DNA from: UBA6168 sp964643005 | GTDB lineage: Bacteria; Bacteroidota; Bacteroidia; Chitinophagales; Saprospiraceae | DNA length: 29,396 nucleotides | Direction: 5' to 3' | NCBI GenBank assembly: GCA_964643005.1 | Contig: CAZXQI010000040.1 | Coordinates: 1-29,396 of the forward strand | In this document: one piece after another, positions 15,056 through 23,718 of the stretch | How positions within the stretch are numbered: position 1 is the stretch's first letter | How the letters are laid out: each line of letters begins with the position of its first letter | The notes under the pieces: generated by a model | The model's input: the letters and a program-made list of their open reading frames with translations, nothing else | The model's database searches: none | What the model was told of the DNA's origin: nothing | Made by a program: the position numbers and the translations under genes

Positions 15056-17299
15056 ATGCGAAAGAAGCTGACAGACATATTTTACTCCTTCCCGTTTCAG
15101 TTGCTGATGCTGCACCTGCGCAACAATCCCTTGCTGCTGTTCATCTGGGTAGTGCTGGCGCTCATTGTAACGGGGGGAATCGGTCAGAAGTTTGGCCTGC
15201 GCTACCTGTTTCTATCTCCGGAGTATCTCGGCGATGTGGGTTTTTTGAGCTTCTTTTTTGTGGGCTTCGGTTTTGGGGTTTTGACAGTCAGTTGGAATTT
15301 ATCTATTTATTTATTGAACGCCTACCGGTTTTCGTTTTTGGCTTCCCTGTCCCGGCCCTTCACGAGATTTACCTTTAATAATATGGTCATCCCCTTCTCG
15401 TTTTTGGCGCTCTTCCTCTTCTGCCAAATACGGTTCGGCCTCTACTATGAGTTTCAGGATGTGGCTCGCATAATCTGGAACAGCGTCGGTTTTTTGACAG
15501 GGCTGACGACGCTAATACTTTCCGTCTCCCTGTATTTTTATTTCACCAACAAGGATATTTTTAAACTGCTAAAAGGACAGTCAACTGAGCCGTCTTCGGA
15601 CGCCATTACTCCGGGTCGGGGAGATATACCCGTTTTAGAAGACATTCGACTGAACAGAAACCAATGGCGGGTGGATACCTATCTGACCCTGGGCTTCGAG
15701 TCCAGACTGGTGCGCAGCGTGGCGCACTACGACCCGCGTCTGCTGCTTCGGGTATTCAGACAGAACCACACCAATGCGCTGCTCGTCCATCTTTTTACGA
15801 TTATTGTGCTGATATTATTAGGCGCGCTGATTGACAGACCTTTATTCAGAATACCTACCGGAGCCAGCATCTTTCTCTTGTTCAGCGTCATCATGGCGCT
15901 TACCAGCGCCATTTCATATTGGTTTAACAGGTGGCGGACAGCGGCGCTGATTGCCATGTTGCTCCTCGTCAATCAGGTCACGCGCTTTGATTTTTTTCAT
16001 CATAAAAACAAGGCCTACGGGATGGACTATCAAACGGCTCCGGCGACGTATAGCACGGAAGAGCTGGAGTCCGTGTGCAATGAATCCGCCGTGAGCGAAG
16101 ACAAAGAAGCCACCCTACGAATTCTCGAAAAATGGAAGGCAAAAGTGACCGGCTCCGGGTATGCCGAAAAGCCCAAAATGGTCTTTTTTTGCGTCAGCGG
16201 CGGCGGCCTCAAAGCGGCGGTATGGGCGATGGAAGTCCTGCAGCATGCCGATAGCATTAGCGATGGCCGATTTCTGGAACATACCATGCTCGTGTCCGGC
16301 GCATCCGGCGGCCTGATGGGGGCGAGCTACTATCGCGAACTGGCGCTCCGCAAAAAACAGGGAGAGATCGTCAACCTTTTCAGCCCCCAATACGCCCTCA
16401 ATATTTCAAAGGACATGCTCAACCCCATCGCCTTTACCATCATCACCAACGATCTTTTTCTACCCTGGGCGACCTTCGAAGTGGGCGGGCATCGCTACAA
16501 AAAGGACAGGGGATATATTTTTGAAAAGGCTTTAAATGAAAATACCCATCACCTGCTCGACAAGACGATCGGCGATTACACGCAGCCGGAACAGGAGGCG
16601 CTGATTCCCTTAGTCTTTATTACGCCGAGCATCGTGAACGATGGCCGGCGCTTAGTCATCTCCGCACAGCCGGTGCGATATATGATGACGGGGCCGGCAG
16701 GTATTGAAATGCCCAAATCGGTGGAAGTGGACGCCGTAGATTTTGGCTGGTTGTATCAAAATCAGGAGGCCATGAATCTGAGGTACACCACAGCGCTGCG
16801 CATGAATGCCACCTATCCCTACGTGCTGCCCAACGTCTATCTGCCCAGCGAACCGGCTATCGAAGTGCTCGACGCCGGATTCAGGGACAACTTCGGACTG
16901 AAATCAGCCACCCGTTTTATTCACGTTTTTAAAGACTGGATTAAAGAAAATACCAGCGGCGTGGTGGTGGTGGTCGTGCGGGCCTTTGACAGAGAGCGTG
17001 AGATCAGCTCGAATAAGAATCGGGGCATCATAGAAAATATTCTCAACCCCCTGGAAATTGCCTTCAAGGTGATGAGCCTCCAGGATTACGAGGACGACAA
17101 CAATCTCAGCTTCCTCTACGACCTGTTAGGCCCCGAATATTTTGAAATCGTCCGCTTTACCTATCACCCCAGCAAAGAACTAAAAGATTCGCCCATCTCC
17201 TTTTACCTGACAAAGCGGGAACGGGAAGACCTGATGAATGCCATTGGCCAGGAGGAGAGCTTAGAGAGCTTAGAGCGGATTGAGGAGGCTTTGAAATGA
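15056..17299 (+). CDS. Membrane-anchored patatin-like phospholipase
   Basis: A 747-residue protein in two parts. Residues 1 to about 330 contain several hydrophobic stretches (for example FIWVVLALIVTGGIG, FVGFGFGVLTVSW, VIPFSFLALFLFC, HLFTIIVLILLGALI) and should form a multi-span membrane domain. From about residue 370 follows a patatin-like fold: the oxyanion loop in FFCVSGGGLKAAVW, the nucleophile motif GASGG in VSGASGGLMGASYY (Ser about 416), and the catalytic Asp in LDAGFRDNFG (about 605), with DAG where DGG or DGA is commonest. Such proteins are lipid acyl hydrolases. The substrate is unknown; the active site would be held at the inner membrane surface. Single transcription unit, divergent from pth and convergent with the S9 peptidase gene. 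Confidence 0.8.
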   Translation: MRKKLTDIFYSFPFQLLMLHLRNNPLLLFIWVVLALIVTGGIGQKFGLRYLFLSPEYLGDVGFLSFFFVGFGFGVLTVSWNLSIYLLNAYRFSFLASLSRPFTRFTFNNMVIPFSFLALFLFCQIRFGLYYEFQDVARIIWNSVGFLTGLTTLILSVSLYFYFTNKDIFKLLKGQSTEPSSDAITPGRGDIPVLEDIRLNRNQWRVDTYLTLGFESRLVRSVAHYDPRLLLRVFRQNHTNALLVHLFTIIVLILLGALIDRPLFRIPTGASIFLLFSVIMALTSAISYWFNRWRTAALIAMLLLVNQVTRFDFFHHKNKAYGMDYQTAPATYSTEELESVCNESAVSEDKEATLRILEKWKAKVTGSGYAEKPKMVFFCVSGGGLKAAVWAMEVLQHADSISDGRFLEHTMLVSGASGGLMGASYYRELALRKKQGEIVNLFSPQYALNISKDMLNPIAFTIITNDLFLPWATFEVGGHRYKKDRGYIFEKALNENTHHLLDKTIGDYTQPEQEALIPLVFITPSIVNDGRRLVISAQPVRYMMTGPAGIEMPKSVEVDAVDFGWLYQNQEAMNLRYTTALRMNATYPYVLPNVYLPSEPAIEVLDAGFRDNFGLKSATRFIHVFKDWIKENTSGVVVVVVRAFDREREISSNKNRGIIENILNPLEIAFKVMSLQDYEDDNNLSFLYDLLGPEYFEIVRFTYHPSKELKDSPISFYLTKREREDLMNAIGQEESLESLERIEEALK

Positions 17300-17306
17300 G
17301 AACTTC

Positions 17307-17349
17307 GGAAACTCAGTAAAAACCTCGAAGAGATCCGTACTGAGTTTCC
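17307..17349. terminator. Hairpin between convergent genes
   Basis: GGAAACTCAGTA (17307-17318) and TACTGAGTTTCC (17338-17349) form a perfect 12-bp stem with a 19-nt loop, between the ends of the patatin-like and S9 genes. A third partial copy, TGAGTTTC, follows at once. There is no clean T run, so termination is likely but not certain. Confidence 0.55.
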
Positions 17350-17384
17350 GCTGAGTTTCTATAATGGAGAATTTTTATCGAACT

Positions 17385-19802
17385 TCACTTCACATACTTC
17401 TCTAACCACTGGTTCATTTCCCATGCCATGTGCATGATGGATTCCCTCGCCTGATAGCTGTGGCTTTCGCCCGGCAACATGACTAATCGGACGGTAGCTC
17501 CGTGACCTTTGAGGGCGGCGTACATGCGCTCGCTCTGCATCGGGAAAGTGCCGGAGTTGTTGTCGGCCTCGCCGTGAATGAGCAGCAGCGGCTCTTTGAT
17601 GCGGTCGGCGTAGTTGAAAGGAGACATCTTGTAATAGGTTTCCGGCGTCTCCCAGTAAGTGCGCTCTTCGGATTGGAAGCCAAAGGGTGTCAGCGTGCGA
17701 TTGTAGGCGCCGCTACGGGCGATTCCCGCAGCGAACAGATCAGTATGAGCCAGCAGATTGGCCGTCATAAAAGCGCCATAGGAGTGCCCGCCCACGGCAA
17801 TGCGCCTGCGGTCGCCTATGCCCATGTCCACGATGGTATTGACTGCCGCCTCTGCGTTGGCCTGGAGTTGTTCCACAAAAGTCTCGTTCGGCTCGACATT
17901 CCCTTCTCCGACGATGGGCATGGCCACGGCGTCAAAAACAGCAAAACCCTGCGTGACCCATAAAATGGGCGAAGACCAGCCCGTCCGGATGAATTCATGA
18001 GGAGAGCCTGTCACCTGCCCGGCGGCGGCGGCGCTCTTGTACTCGCGAGGGTAGGCCCACATCAACACCGGCAGACGCCCGTCGCGGGTTTTGTCGTAAC
18101 CGACGGGTAGATACAATGTGCCCGTCATTTCTAAGCCGTCGGCTCTTTTGAATTTGATTAGATCTTTTGACACCCCCGACAGGGCTTCAAAGGGATTGGG
18201 GAAATGGGTCAGTTGGGTGAGTTGCATATTGCTGAGGTTGCGCAGAAAATAGTTGGGCGGCTCGTGATTAGATTCTCTGCGAGTCAATACAAGACCCTTG
18301 TCGGCTTCGACGATGGACACGGGCGTTTCGTAATACGGCGCTTCCGAGCGCCACAGCCGGGTACTTTTTTTAGTTCCAATATTGAATTTGTCCACAAACG
18401 GGCGATTGCCTTCCGCAGAAGCTCCCTGCCCGGTCAGAAAAAGCGATGAGCCGCCGTCCGCCGTGAGCAGGACGCTTTGCCCCCAATTGTTTCGCATCGT
18501 CGCAAACTGCCCGGGATCGTTGTAGCGATCTTCGGAAGAGCGGTCAAAGAGTACGACTGCCTCTGCTGCGGGTCTGGCCGGCTGCCATTGGCGGGTAATC
18601 GTCCGCCGGGTCTGCCACCATGATTCGTAAGCCAGCGCTAAGCCGTCCGTTCCCCAGGTCACGCCGCCGTAGCGAAGGCTGAAAGAAATGCCTTCCTTCG
18701 GCTGGCCGATAAATGGGGCTTCAAGGTAGAATTGTCGGTCGCGCACCGCTACCTCTTTTTGGGGGTCGCCGCCGTCCTGCGCCTCTACCCAGTAGAGCGA
18801 GGCGGGATGGTCCGAGCGCCAGGTAAAACTGCGAGGGCCTTCTGATACCGCATTGAAGCCTTTGGGGATGTTCTCGGCTGCGGGCAGGTCGGCGACCTGT
18901 CGCACCGGTTTGCCGCTGCGGTCGTAGATGGTCGCCGTTTGTGCAAAGCGATAGTAGGGGACGATATAAGAAAAAGGTTTGTTGATTTGATAGACGAGCG
19001 CAAAGCGACCGTCGGGAGAAGGTGAAAACCCGCTAATGATGCCGGTCGCTAAGGGCGTTACTTTTCCCGAAGCTAACTCCAACAGCGAAAGCTGGGAAGT
19101 GGTGTAGTATTCAAAAAGCGCTTCGTCGTATTGGTTGCTGAGCAAATCCTGATAGGTGCGCACCGGCGCCGCCTCGCCTTCATTGGACTGAATGGTGGGG
19201 CCGAGAGGCGCTTCTAATTTTGCCGGAATAGCTCCCCTGTTAGCTGGTATCTGTTTGAAAATGAGCGCCTTACTGTCGGACAGCCAGGCGTATCCTCCCT
19301 GCAATGCAGCATTGACGACGGAGCCGGTCAGGCGGCGGGCTTTGGCGGAGGCAAGCTCTATGACCCACAGTTCGACGCCTTCGTTGGTCGTTTGTAAAAA
19401 GGCGATGGAAGAGCCGTCCGGCGACCAGGAGGCGTTCGTTATTTTGAGATTTTCGGGCAAGCCCTGTATCGGAATTTCTTTCCCGTCGGCAGCCAGTGGA
19501 CGGATGCCGATACCCGAAAAATGCGAGACCCTGCTGGGGCCGTTGGTGCGGGGATTGATGCGGACGCCCGCCAATCGCAATTCCTCCTGGGCTACTTCCT
19601 CAATGGAGGGCAGCTCCTCTCGTTCGAGGAGCATCATCCAGCGATTGTCGGGACTGAGCGAAATGCCGGGCGTTGGAGCTGCGTCAATCAGGCCGGCAAT
19701 AGCGGCGGGCGGCATTTGATAGCCCGTTGATTCCTGTGCAAAGATGTTTACGGCGCTCGCCCAAAACAAAATGATGGCAGCGAAGAGGGTGAGTTTTTGC
19801 AT
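17385..19802 (-). CDS. Exported S9 family serine peptidase, glutamyl endopeptidase-like
   Basis: An 805-residue prolyl-oligopeptidase-type enzyme. Signal peptide MQKLTLFAAIILFWASAVNI ends at FAQ. The N-terminal beta-propeller starts with GYQMPPAAIAGLIDAAP, and LPSIEEVAQEELRLAGVRI follows. I recognise this pair of motifs from the plant chloroplast glutamyl endopeptidase group and its bacterial relatives. The C-terminal alpha/beta-hydrolase domain has the nucleophile in GGHSYGAFM (Ser about 674), the Asp in HGEADNNSGT (about 747) and the His in GESHSY (about 780). Exported to the periplasm or surface; cleavage after Glu is inferred from similarity only. It stands alone, with no obvious promoter in the 137 bp before it. 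Confidence 0.87.
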   Translation of the reverse strand: MQKLTLFAAIILFWASAVNIFAQESTGYQMPPAAIAGLIDAAPTPGISLSPDNRWMMLLEREELPSIEEVAQEELRLAGVRINPRTNGPSRVSHFSGIGIRPLAADGKEIPIQGLPENLKITNASWSPDGSSIAFLQTTNEGVELWVIELASAKARRLTGSVVNAALQGGYAWLSDSKALIFKQIPANRGAIPAKLEAPLGPTIQSNEGEAAPVRTYQDLLSNQYDEALFEYYTTSQLSLLELASGKVTPLATGIISGFSPSPDGRFALVYQINKPFSYIVPYYRFAQTATIYDRSGKPVRQVADLPAAENIPKGFNAVSEGPRSFTWRSDHPASLYWVEAQDGGDPQKEVAVRDRQFYLEAPFIGQPKEGISFSLRYGGVTWGTDGLALAYESWWQTRRTITRQWQPARPAAEAVVLFDRSSEDRYNDPGQFATMRNNWGQSVLLTADGGSSLFLTGQGASAEGNRPFVDKFNIGTKKSTRLWRSEAPYYETPVSIVEADKGLVLTRRESNHEPPNYFLRNLSNMQLTQLTHFPNPFEALSGVSKDLIKFKRADGLEMTGTLYLPVGYDKTRDGRLPVLMWAYPREYKSAAAAGQVTGSPHEFIRTGWSSPILWVTQGFAVFDAVAMPIVGEGNVEPNETFVEQLQANAEAAVNTIVDMGIGDRRRIAVGGHSYGAFMTANLLAHTDLFAAGIARSGAYNRTLTPFGFQSEERTYWETPETYYKMSPFNYADRIKEPLLLIHGEADNNSGTFPMQSERMYAALKGHGATVRLVMLPGESHSYQARESIMHMAWEMNQWLEKYVK

Positions 19803-19886
19803 GTCTTGAAATTTTTATTTTGAAATAAAAAAAACGGGAGGGAACTCCTGTTCAGAATTCCCTTTTGAAAATTTTATTGATGTAAA

Positions 19887-19935
19887 ACGGGCGCTTCAGC
19901 AATGCTGAATCAGGGGCAAACCCGGTTTTGCCCGT
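19887..19935 (-). terminator. Compound hairpin region downstream of arginine deiminase
   Basis: Three inverted repeats are packed into 49 bp: ACGGGC (19887-19892) with GCCCGT (19930-19935), TTCAGC (19895-19900) with GCTGAA (19904-19909), and GGGCAAA (19914-19920) with TTTGCCC (19927-19933). The first and third compete for bases. On the minus strand the closing stem runs into TTTTAC, so this may be the arcA terminator, with a small branched shape. Confidence 0.5.
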
Positions 19936-19939
19936 CGGC

Positions 19940-21193
19940 TTAATCCCGCTCGATGGGGCAGGTCATGCAGTGCGTGCCGCCGCGGGCGCGGGACAATTCG
20001 TTGGATGGAAGGTTGATGATGGTGTTCTCGACCTCTTCGGGCTTCACCTTTCCGGAGCGGATATTTTTCAGCAGCGTGCGCGCATCGACGATTTTGTAAC
20101 CGGCTTTGCGGAAGGTCTTTTCGGTGTGTGGGTTGCGGTCGTAGTTCAGCGCTACGCCTGGTTTAATGGCGACGAGGTTGCAGCCATCCGTCCACTGCTC
20201 CCGCTCCTGGTAGGGCGACTCTCCATCCCCGCTGGGCAGAAATTCCATGTTGGGGTTGATTTCGTTGATGACGAAATCCCGAATGGAATTGTGAAAAACG
20301 GTAGTGCCGTTGCTTTTGTGTACGACGACATTGGAACTCAGTCCGTCCACGACGATGGGCTTGAAGGCCACGATGTGGTCGTTGTTGATTTGGGTAAAAA
20401 TGGTGTCAATGTGCATGTAAGAGCGATCGTGCGGAATATTGATTTGCACGACATTTTTGACCACCTTTTTTTCAAATAAAACATCCCTCAGCAGGTGGAT
20501 AGCGTGCTCGTTGGAGCGCTCGCTATGGCCAACCAGCAGGTAGTCTTTGTTTAAGATCATCATGTCGCCGCCTTCCAAAGAGACCCACTCGCCCCGCCTG
20601 GAGGGTGGAAATTCCTCCACGTGGTTCATGTTGATAATCCTTCCCTGCTCCTTGAGGTGCGCAAAAATCGGATGCGACCAGAAAATGAACCTCGCTAAGA
20701 AGTTTTCCCGATGACGGGCTTCCTTACCCGGCTTGGTGATGATGACGTGGTCGTTGACCGTGACGGCGATGTCCCTTGTGAAGATAAAATTGGGAATCGG
20801 GTCAAACAAGATGAGGTCTTCTTCGGGCAGGTAGCCGGTGATGAGCACGTCGGCTAATTTTTCTGCCGGCAGATCCAACAGCATTTGCTTGACCTTCGAG
20901 GGCATTTCCTCGTACTCTAACACCATGCCCATGATCTCCTCCGTAACTGCCTTGTCCGCTTCGATGGCGCCGATCAGCAGGTCTCTGGTTTCCAATACGT
21001 TTTCGGAGCCTAAGAACGCCCTCAATACGTCGGTAAAGACGTCGTGTTCTTCCTGCATCTGAGGCAGGTGTACAATGTCGTCAAAGAGCAGTTCGCTGGC
21101 TCTTTTGGGTGAAATGCGGGCGATGCCCTCGTCGGGGCGGTGAACGATGACCCTTCGCAGCGGGCCTATTTCTGATGATACCTGGATGGGCAT
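19940..21193 (-). CDS. arcA: Arginine deiminase
   Basis: A 417-residue enzyme that hydrolyses arginine to citrulline and ammonia. Motifs of the guanidino-group-modifying superfamily: PNFIFTRD (138-141), SLEGGDMM with Glu207 and Asp210, the catalytic His261 in YMHIDTIF, and the nucleophilic Cys409 in GGTHCMTCPIERD at the C-terminus. The length equals that of typical ArcA. Neither ornithine carbamoyltransferase, carbamate kinase nor the antiporter of the ADI pathway is adjacent, so it may serve arginine catabolism or nitrogen supply, not an ATP-yielding ADI operon. The gene seems to be a single transcription unit; I found no convincing promoter within 300 bp upstream. Confidence 0.92.
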   Translation of the reverse strand: MPIQVSSEIGPLRRVIVHRPDEGIARISPKRASELLFDDIVHLPQMQEEHDVFTDVLRAFLGSENVLETRDLLIGAIEADKAVTEEIMGMVLEYEEMPSKVKQMLLDLPAEKLADVLITGYLPEEDLILFDPIPNFIFTRDIAVTVNDHVIITKPGKEARHRENFLARFIFWSHPIFAHLKEQGRIINMNHVEEFPPSRRGEWVSLEGGDMMILNKDYLLVGHSERSNEHAIHLLRDVLFEKKVVKNVVQINIPHDRSYMHIDTIFTQINNDHIVAFKPIVVDGLSSNVVVHKSNGTTVFHNSIRDFVINEINPNMEFLPSGDGESPYQEREQWTDGCNLVAIKPGVALNYDRNPHTEKTFRKAGYKIVDARTLLKNIRSGKVKPEEVENTIINLPSNELSRARGGTHCMTCPIERD

Positions 21194-21491
21194 AAAATAT
21201 AAGTTTGAAGTTTGTATTGACGATAAAATATTGAGTTTATGCGCCCGTATTCCCGTAGTTCTAAAAATTTTAAAATAAAAAAAATACGATAATACGGCTT
21301 GGTTTTCAGTGAGTTATGAAGCTAAATAAAACCTTGTAAAGGCTTGATTTAAGAATGACAGAATGCCTGACGAGCAAATCCCGACAAGTTGACCTCAGAA
21401 GATTTTAAGGATAGTTGCCAAAAAATAATGCGCTGACTCGCGAAACTGATGGAGCAATACTCAGGCAAATTTTTCAAACCCTCCCGCTCTC
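21194..21491. other. Intergenic region between arginine deiminase and FAD oxidoreductase
   Basis: No gene. CCGTATT (21245-21251) and AATACGG (21291-21297) form a 7-bp inverted repeat around a very AT-rich centre that carries eight T in a row on the minus strand. It may end transcripts from the FAD oxidoreductase gene. The right half, 21300-21490, has no structure I can name. Confidence 0.4.
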
Positions 21492-22634
21492 TCAAACTAC
21501 TTTTTCAATTTCATAAATAGAATTGATCTTACCGGCAAATATGCAATAAAAGTCGGGATTCCTATGCAGAACGGAAATTTCCGTTGGCCTGCCGTCGTCA
21601 ATAAAATTGGCTTTTAGCTTGGATTTAATCGCAAAGTGAGAAGTCAGGTAGTTCAACTGTACGTCCTCGGAAAAGTATTTGCTCATCTGACCAATCATCT
21701 TGCGGTAATTGGTTTTGGGTTTTGCTTCGCAAAAATTGCAGTTGGCGATGAAGTCCGGCTTGCAGGCTTTGTTGATTTGCTGGCAGTCGAAGCGGGGCAG
21801 ATTTTCGTAAGACACTTTGTGATGCGTGTAAGCCACCGAACTCAGCGACAGCACCTCCGATTTCCCGTAGGGCATGATGCTGCCGAACACTCCGTCCATG
21901 ACCGTCAGTCCGATATTTTTCAACTGTGGGGAAGTGACAAAGGCAATCTCCGAAATCTCGTGCATCAACTGGATATCCTCTAAGCCAAACAGCCGGTTGA
22001 TGGCGTTGCTGCCGCAGTAGGTAGCGTTGATGACGGTTTTGGCCCGTACAGTTTCAACTTCCTTATTCTCAAGGTCTTGTAAAACGAGTTGCCACTCGTT
22101 TCCCGCTTTCCCGGCTTCTTTTACGCGGGTGAAGAGTTTGGTTTCTATTTCCGGCGCCGCCTTTACTTTCTGCTTGTAATCCTCTCCGATGAGGATGGGA
22201 TCAAAGCTGTATTCCGTCGTCAGATAGATAGCTTCTAAGCGGTCATAATTGAACAGGGGATGGTCGCGTACCCGTTCGCAGGGAATTTTGATGTACTTAC
22301 AAAAGCGCTCAAACTGCGCTGCATCTGTAAAGCTGCCGTACCTGTCTATGGCATAATATTTTTCAAACTCAAAATGAATAAAAGGCCGGTGATCCTCCGT
22401 GAATCTCTTCTTGTTGTCGTCGCTCATGTGCGCCGTGGCCACACTCCGGGGGTAGTGATACCCGCCGTGCAGCCGCGCCTGATTGACAATGCTGGCCTTC
22501 TTGAACATTTCCCGCTCCTTCTCCACGATGCAACTCCTATAGCCCTTTTTCGCCAGATACAGCGCTGCATAGCATCCGAAGATGCCGCCGCCGACGATGA
22601 TGAAATCATATTTTACGGAAACTCCTGAACTCAT
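21492..22634 (-). CDS. FAD-dependent oxidoreductase (DAO family)
   Basis: A 380-residue flavoprotein. The dinucleotide-binding site FIIVGGGIFGCYAALYLAKKG (glycines about 15-20) is followed by the acidic end of the second strand, CIVEKE. NQARLHGGYHYPRS comes next, a stretch seen in amino-acid/deaminating oxidoreductases of the glycine oxidase fold and in relatives located in glycan loci. The C-terminus (FYCIFAGKINSIYEIEKV) closes the FAD site. Substrate unknown. It follows the aldo/keto reductase gene after a 154-bp gap that contains its own promoter, so it can be expressed alone. A role in surface sugar modification is suggested only by the glycosyltransferase and reductase upstream. Confidence 0.78.
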   Translation of the reverse strand: MSSGVSVKYDFIIVGGGIFGCYAALYLAKKGYRSCIVEKEREMFKKASIVNQARLHGGYHYPRSVATAHMSDDNKKRFTEDHRPFIHFEFEKYYAIDRYGSFTDAAQFERFCKYIKIPCERVRDHPLFNYDRLEAIYLTTEYSFDPILIGEDYKQKVKAAPEIETKLFTRVKEAGKAGNEWQLVLQDLENKEVETVRAKTVINATYCGSNAINRLFGLEDIQLMHEISEIAFVTSPQLKNIGLTVMDGVFGSIMPYGKSEVLSLSSVAYTHHKVSYENLPRFDCQQINKACKPDFIANCNFCEAKPKTNYRKMIGQMSKYFSEDVQLNYLTSHFAIKSKLKANFIDDGRPTEISVLHRNPDFYCIFAGKINSIYEIEKVV

Positions 22635-22681
22635 GGATTAGATGAAAATAATATTCACTGGACTTATGGAGAGAGCTAATT

Positions 22682-22711
22682 CAAAGCTAAATATCTTAAA
22701 TCAGAACCAAA
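22682..22711 (-). promoter_or_regulatory. Promoter of the FAD oxidoreductase gene
   Basis: Minus strand TTTG (22711-22708), an 18-bp spacer, then TAGCTTTG (22689-22682). Both boxes match the Bacteroidota consensus. The leader would be about 42 nt before the ATG at 22634. Confidence 0.6.
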
Positions 22712-22788
22712 TGCGCTCTACCTGCTTTCTATTGAAAAAATAAAAATATAGCAGCCTCTTTCTTTTACCGAAAACCAATACCTCCCTA

Positions 22789-23718
22789 TTATCTAAGCAA
22801 ACCGGAGAGCGCCTCGAAGACATCCCTAAAATCGCACGCCTTCAAAACTTCGTAAAAACTCAGACTCGACTTCAATTGCTCCAGGCTCGAAACGCCTAAC
22901 AAAATCCCCTGCATATCCGGCTGATAAAAGGCGTAAATCATCCCGATTTCATTCATGCTTTGGAGTCGGGGTCTGTCGCCTTTCGCATTGGCCTGCGCCA
23001 TGATCTGACGAATCTTTTCGACGACGGGCGGCTCGGTAGCTGTGTCGCCTCCCCGGGCTGCCAGCGAGCTCCCCGATGTGTAAGCGCCCGGATTTAGCTT
23101 CAGCCCCCCAGCGTTGATGCCGTAGGCGATGAAGCGGCGTTTCCCGTGAAAGGGAGCGTATCGGCCGTAGTCCGATTGCAGGACATTGTGCTTCAACTGG
23201 ATGCGAAAGTCAAACCGATATTCCCGATTCAGTTTTGCATAAATCTCTGGATAGCGGATGCCTGACAGACCCACCTTCAGTCCAAATTCCCGAACCTTCT
23301 CAAAAGCCTCCAAAGTCTCGCGGATGGCTCGCTCCTCCTCCCGATTATCCCAATGAACCATCAGCGTGTCTAAATTAGAACCGAACAGCCAGCGGTATTC
23401 GTCGAGCAGAATCAGTGCGAGGGAATGGCTGAGCACGTGCTCCGGGGTGCGCAGGTTATTGACGCTGCCAATTTTCATCATTACCTTCAAATCGCCGACG
23501 CCGTGCGCCTGAATCCACTCCCGCAGGATGCTCTCGGCTAAGCGGAAGTGAAGGGGATTTTTGTCAATGGGGTAATTCATGGCGCCATCTACTTCCCGAA
23601 AGCCCTGCGCATACCACTCGTCTAATAGCACAAAGGCGGTTTCTTTGGAACTCGTCCAGCCCCACATAGCGGTACCGAGTATCAGGGAAGGAGAGATAGA
23701 CGGATGGCGTTCAGGCAT
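22789..23718 (-). CDS. Aldo/keto reductase family protein
   Basis: A 309-residue TIM-barrel protein. The start SPSLILGTAMWGW is the first strand of the family; the catalytic tetrad can be placed at Asp44 and Tyr49 (REVDGAMNYP), Lys82 (MMKIGSV) and His122 (LMVHWDN). KVGLSGIRYPE is the later conserved strand, and the C-terminal part LQSMNEIGMIYAF is more divergent, so the cofactor site is not certain. It would reduce a carbonyl, perhaps on a nucleotide or lipid-linked sugar given the neighbour. Its ATG lies inside the last codons of the glycosyltransferase gene (8-bp overlap), showing tight coupling of the two. Confidence 0.8.
   Translation of the reverse strand: MPERHPSISPSLILGTAMWGWTSSKETAFVLLDEWYAQGFREVDGAMNYPIDKNPLHFRLAESILREWIQAHGVGDLKVMMKIGSVNNLRTPEHVLSHSLALILLDEYRWLFGSNLDTLMVHWDNREEERAIRETLEAFEKVREFGLKVGLSGIRYPEIYAKLNREYRFDFRIQLKHNVLQSDYGRYAPFHGKRRFIAYGINAGGLKLNPGAYTSGSSLAARGGDTATEPPVVEKIRQIMAQANAKGDRPRLQSMNEIGMIYAFYQPDMQGILLGVSSLEQLKSSLSFYEVLKACDFRDVFEALSGLLR

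Noticed and set aside
19928..20479. Plus-strand open frame of 183 codons opposite arginine deiminase
   Set aside because: Val/Asp/Gly-rich shadow of arcA codons; starts inside the arcA terminator region.
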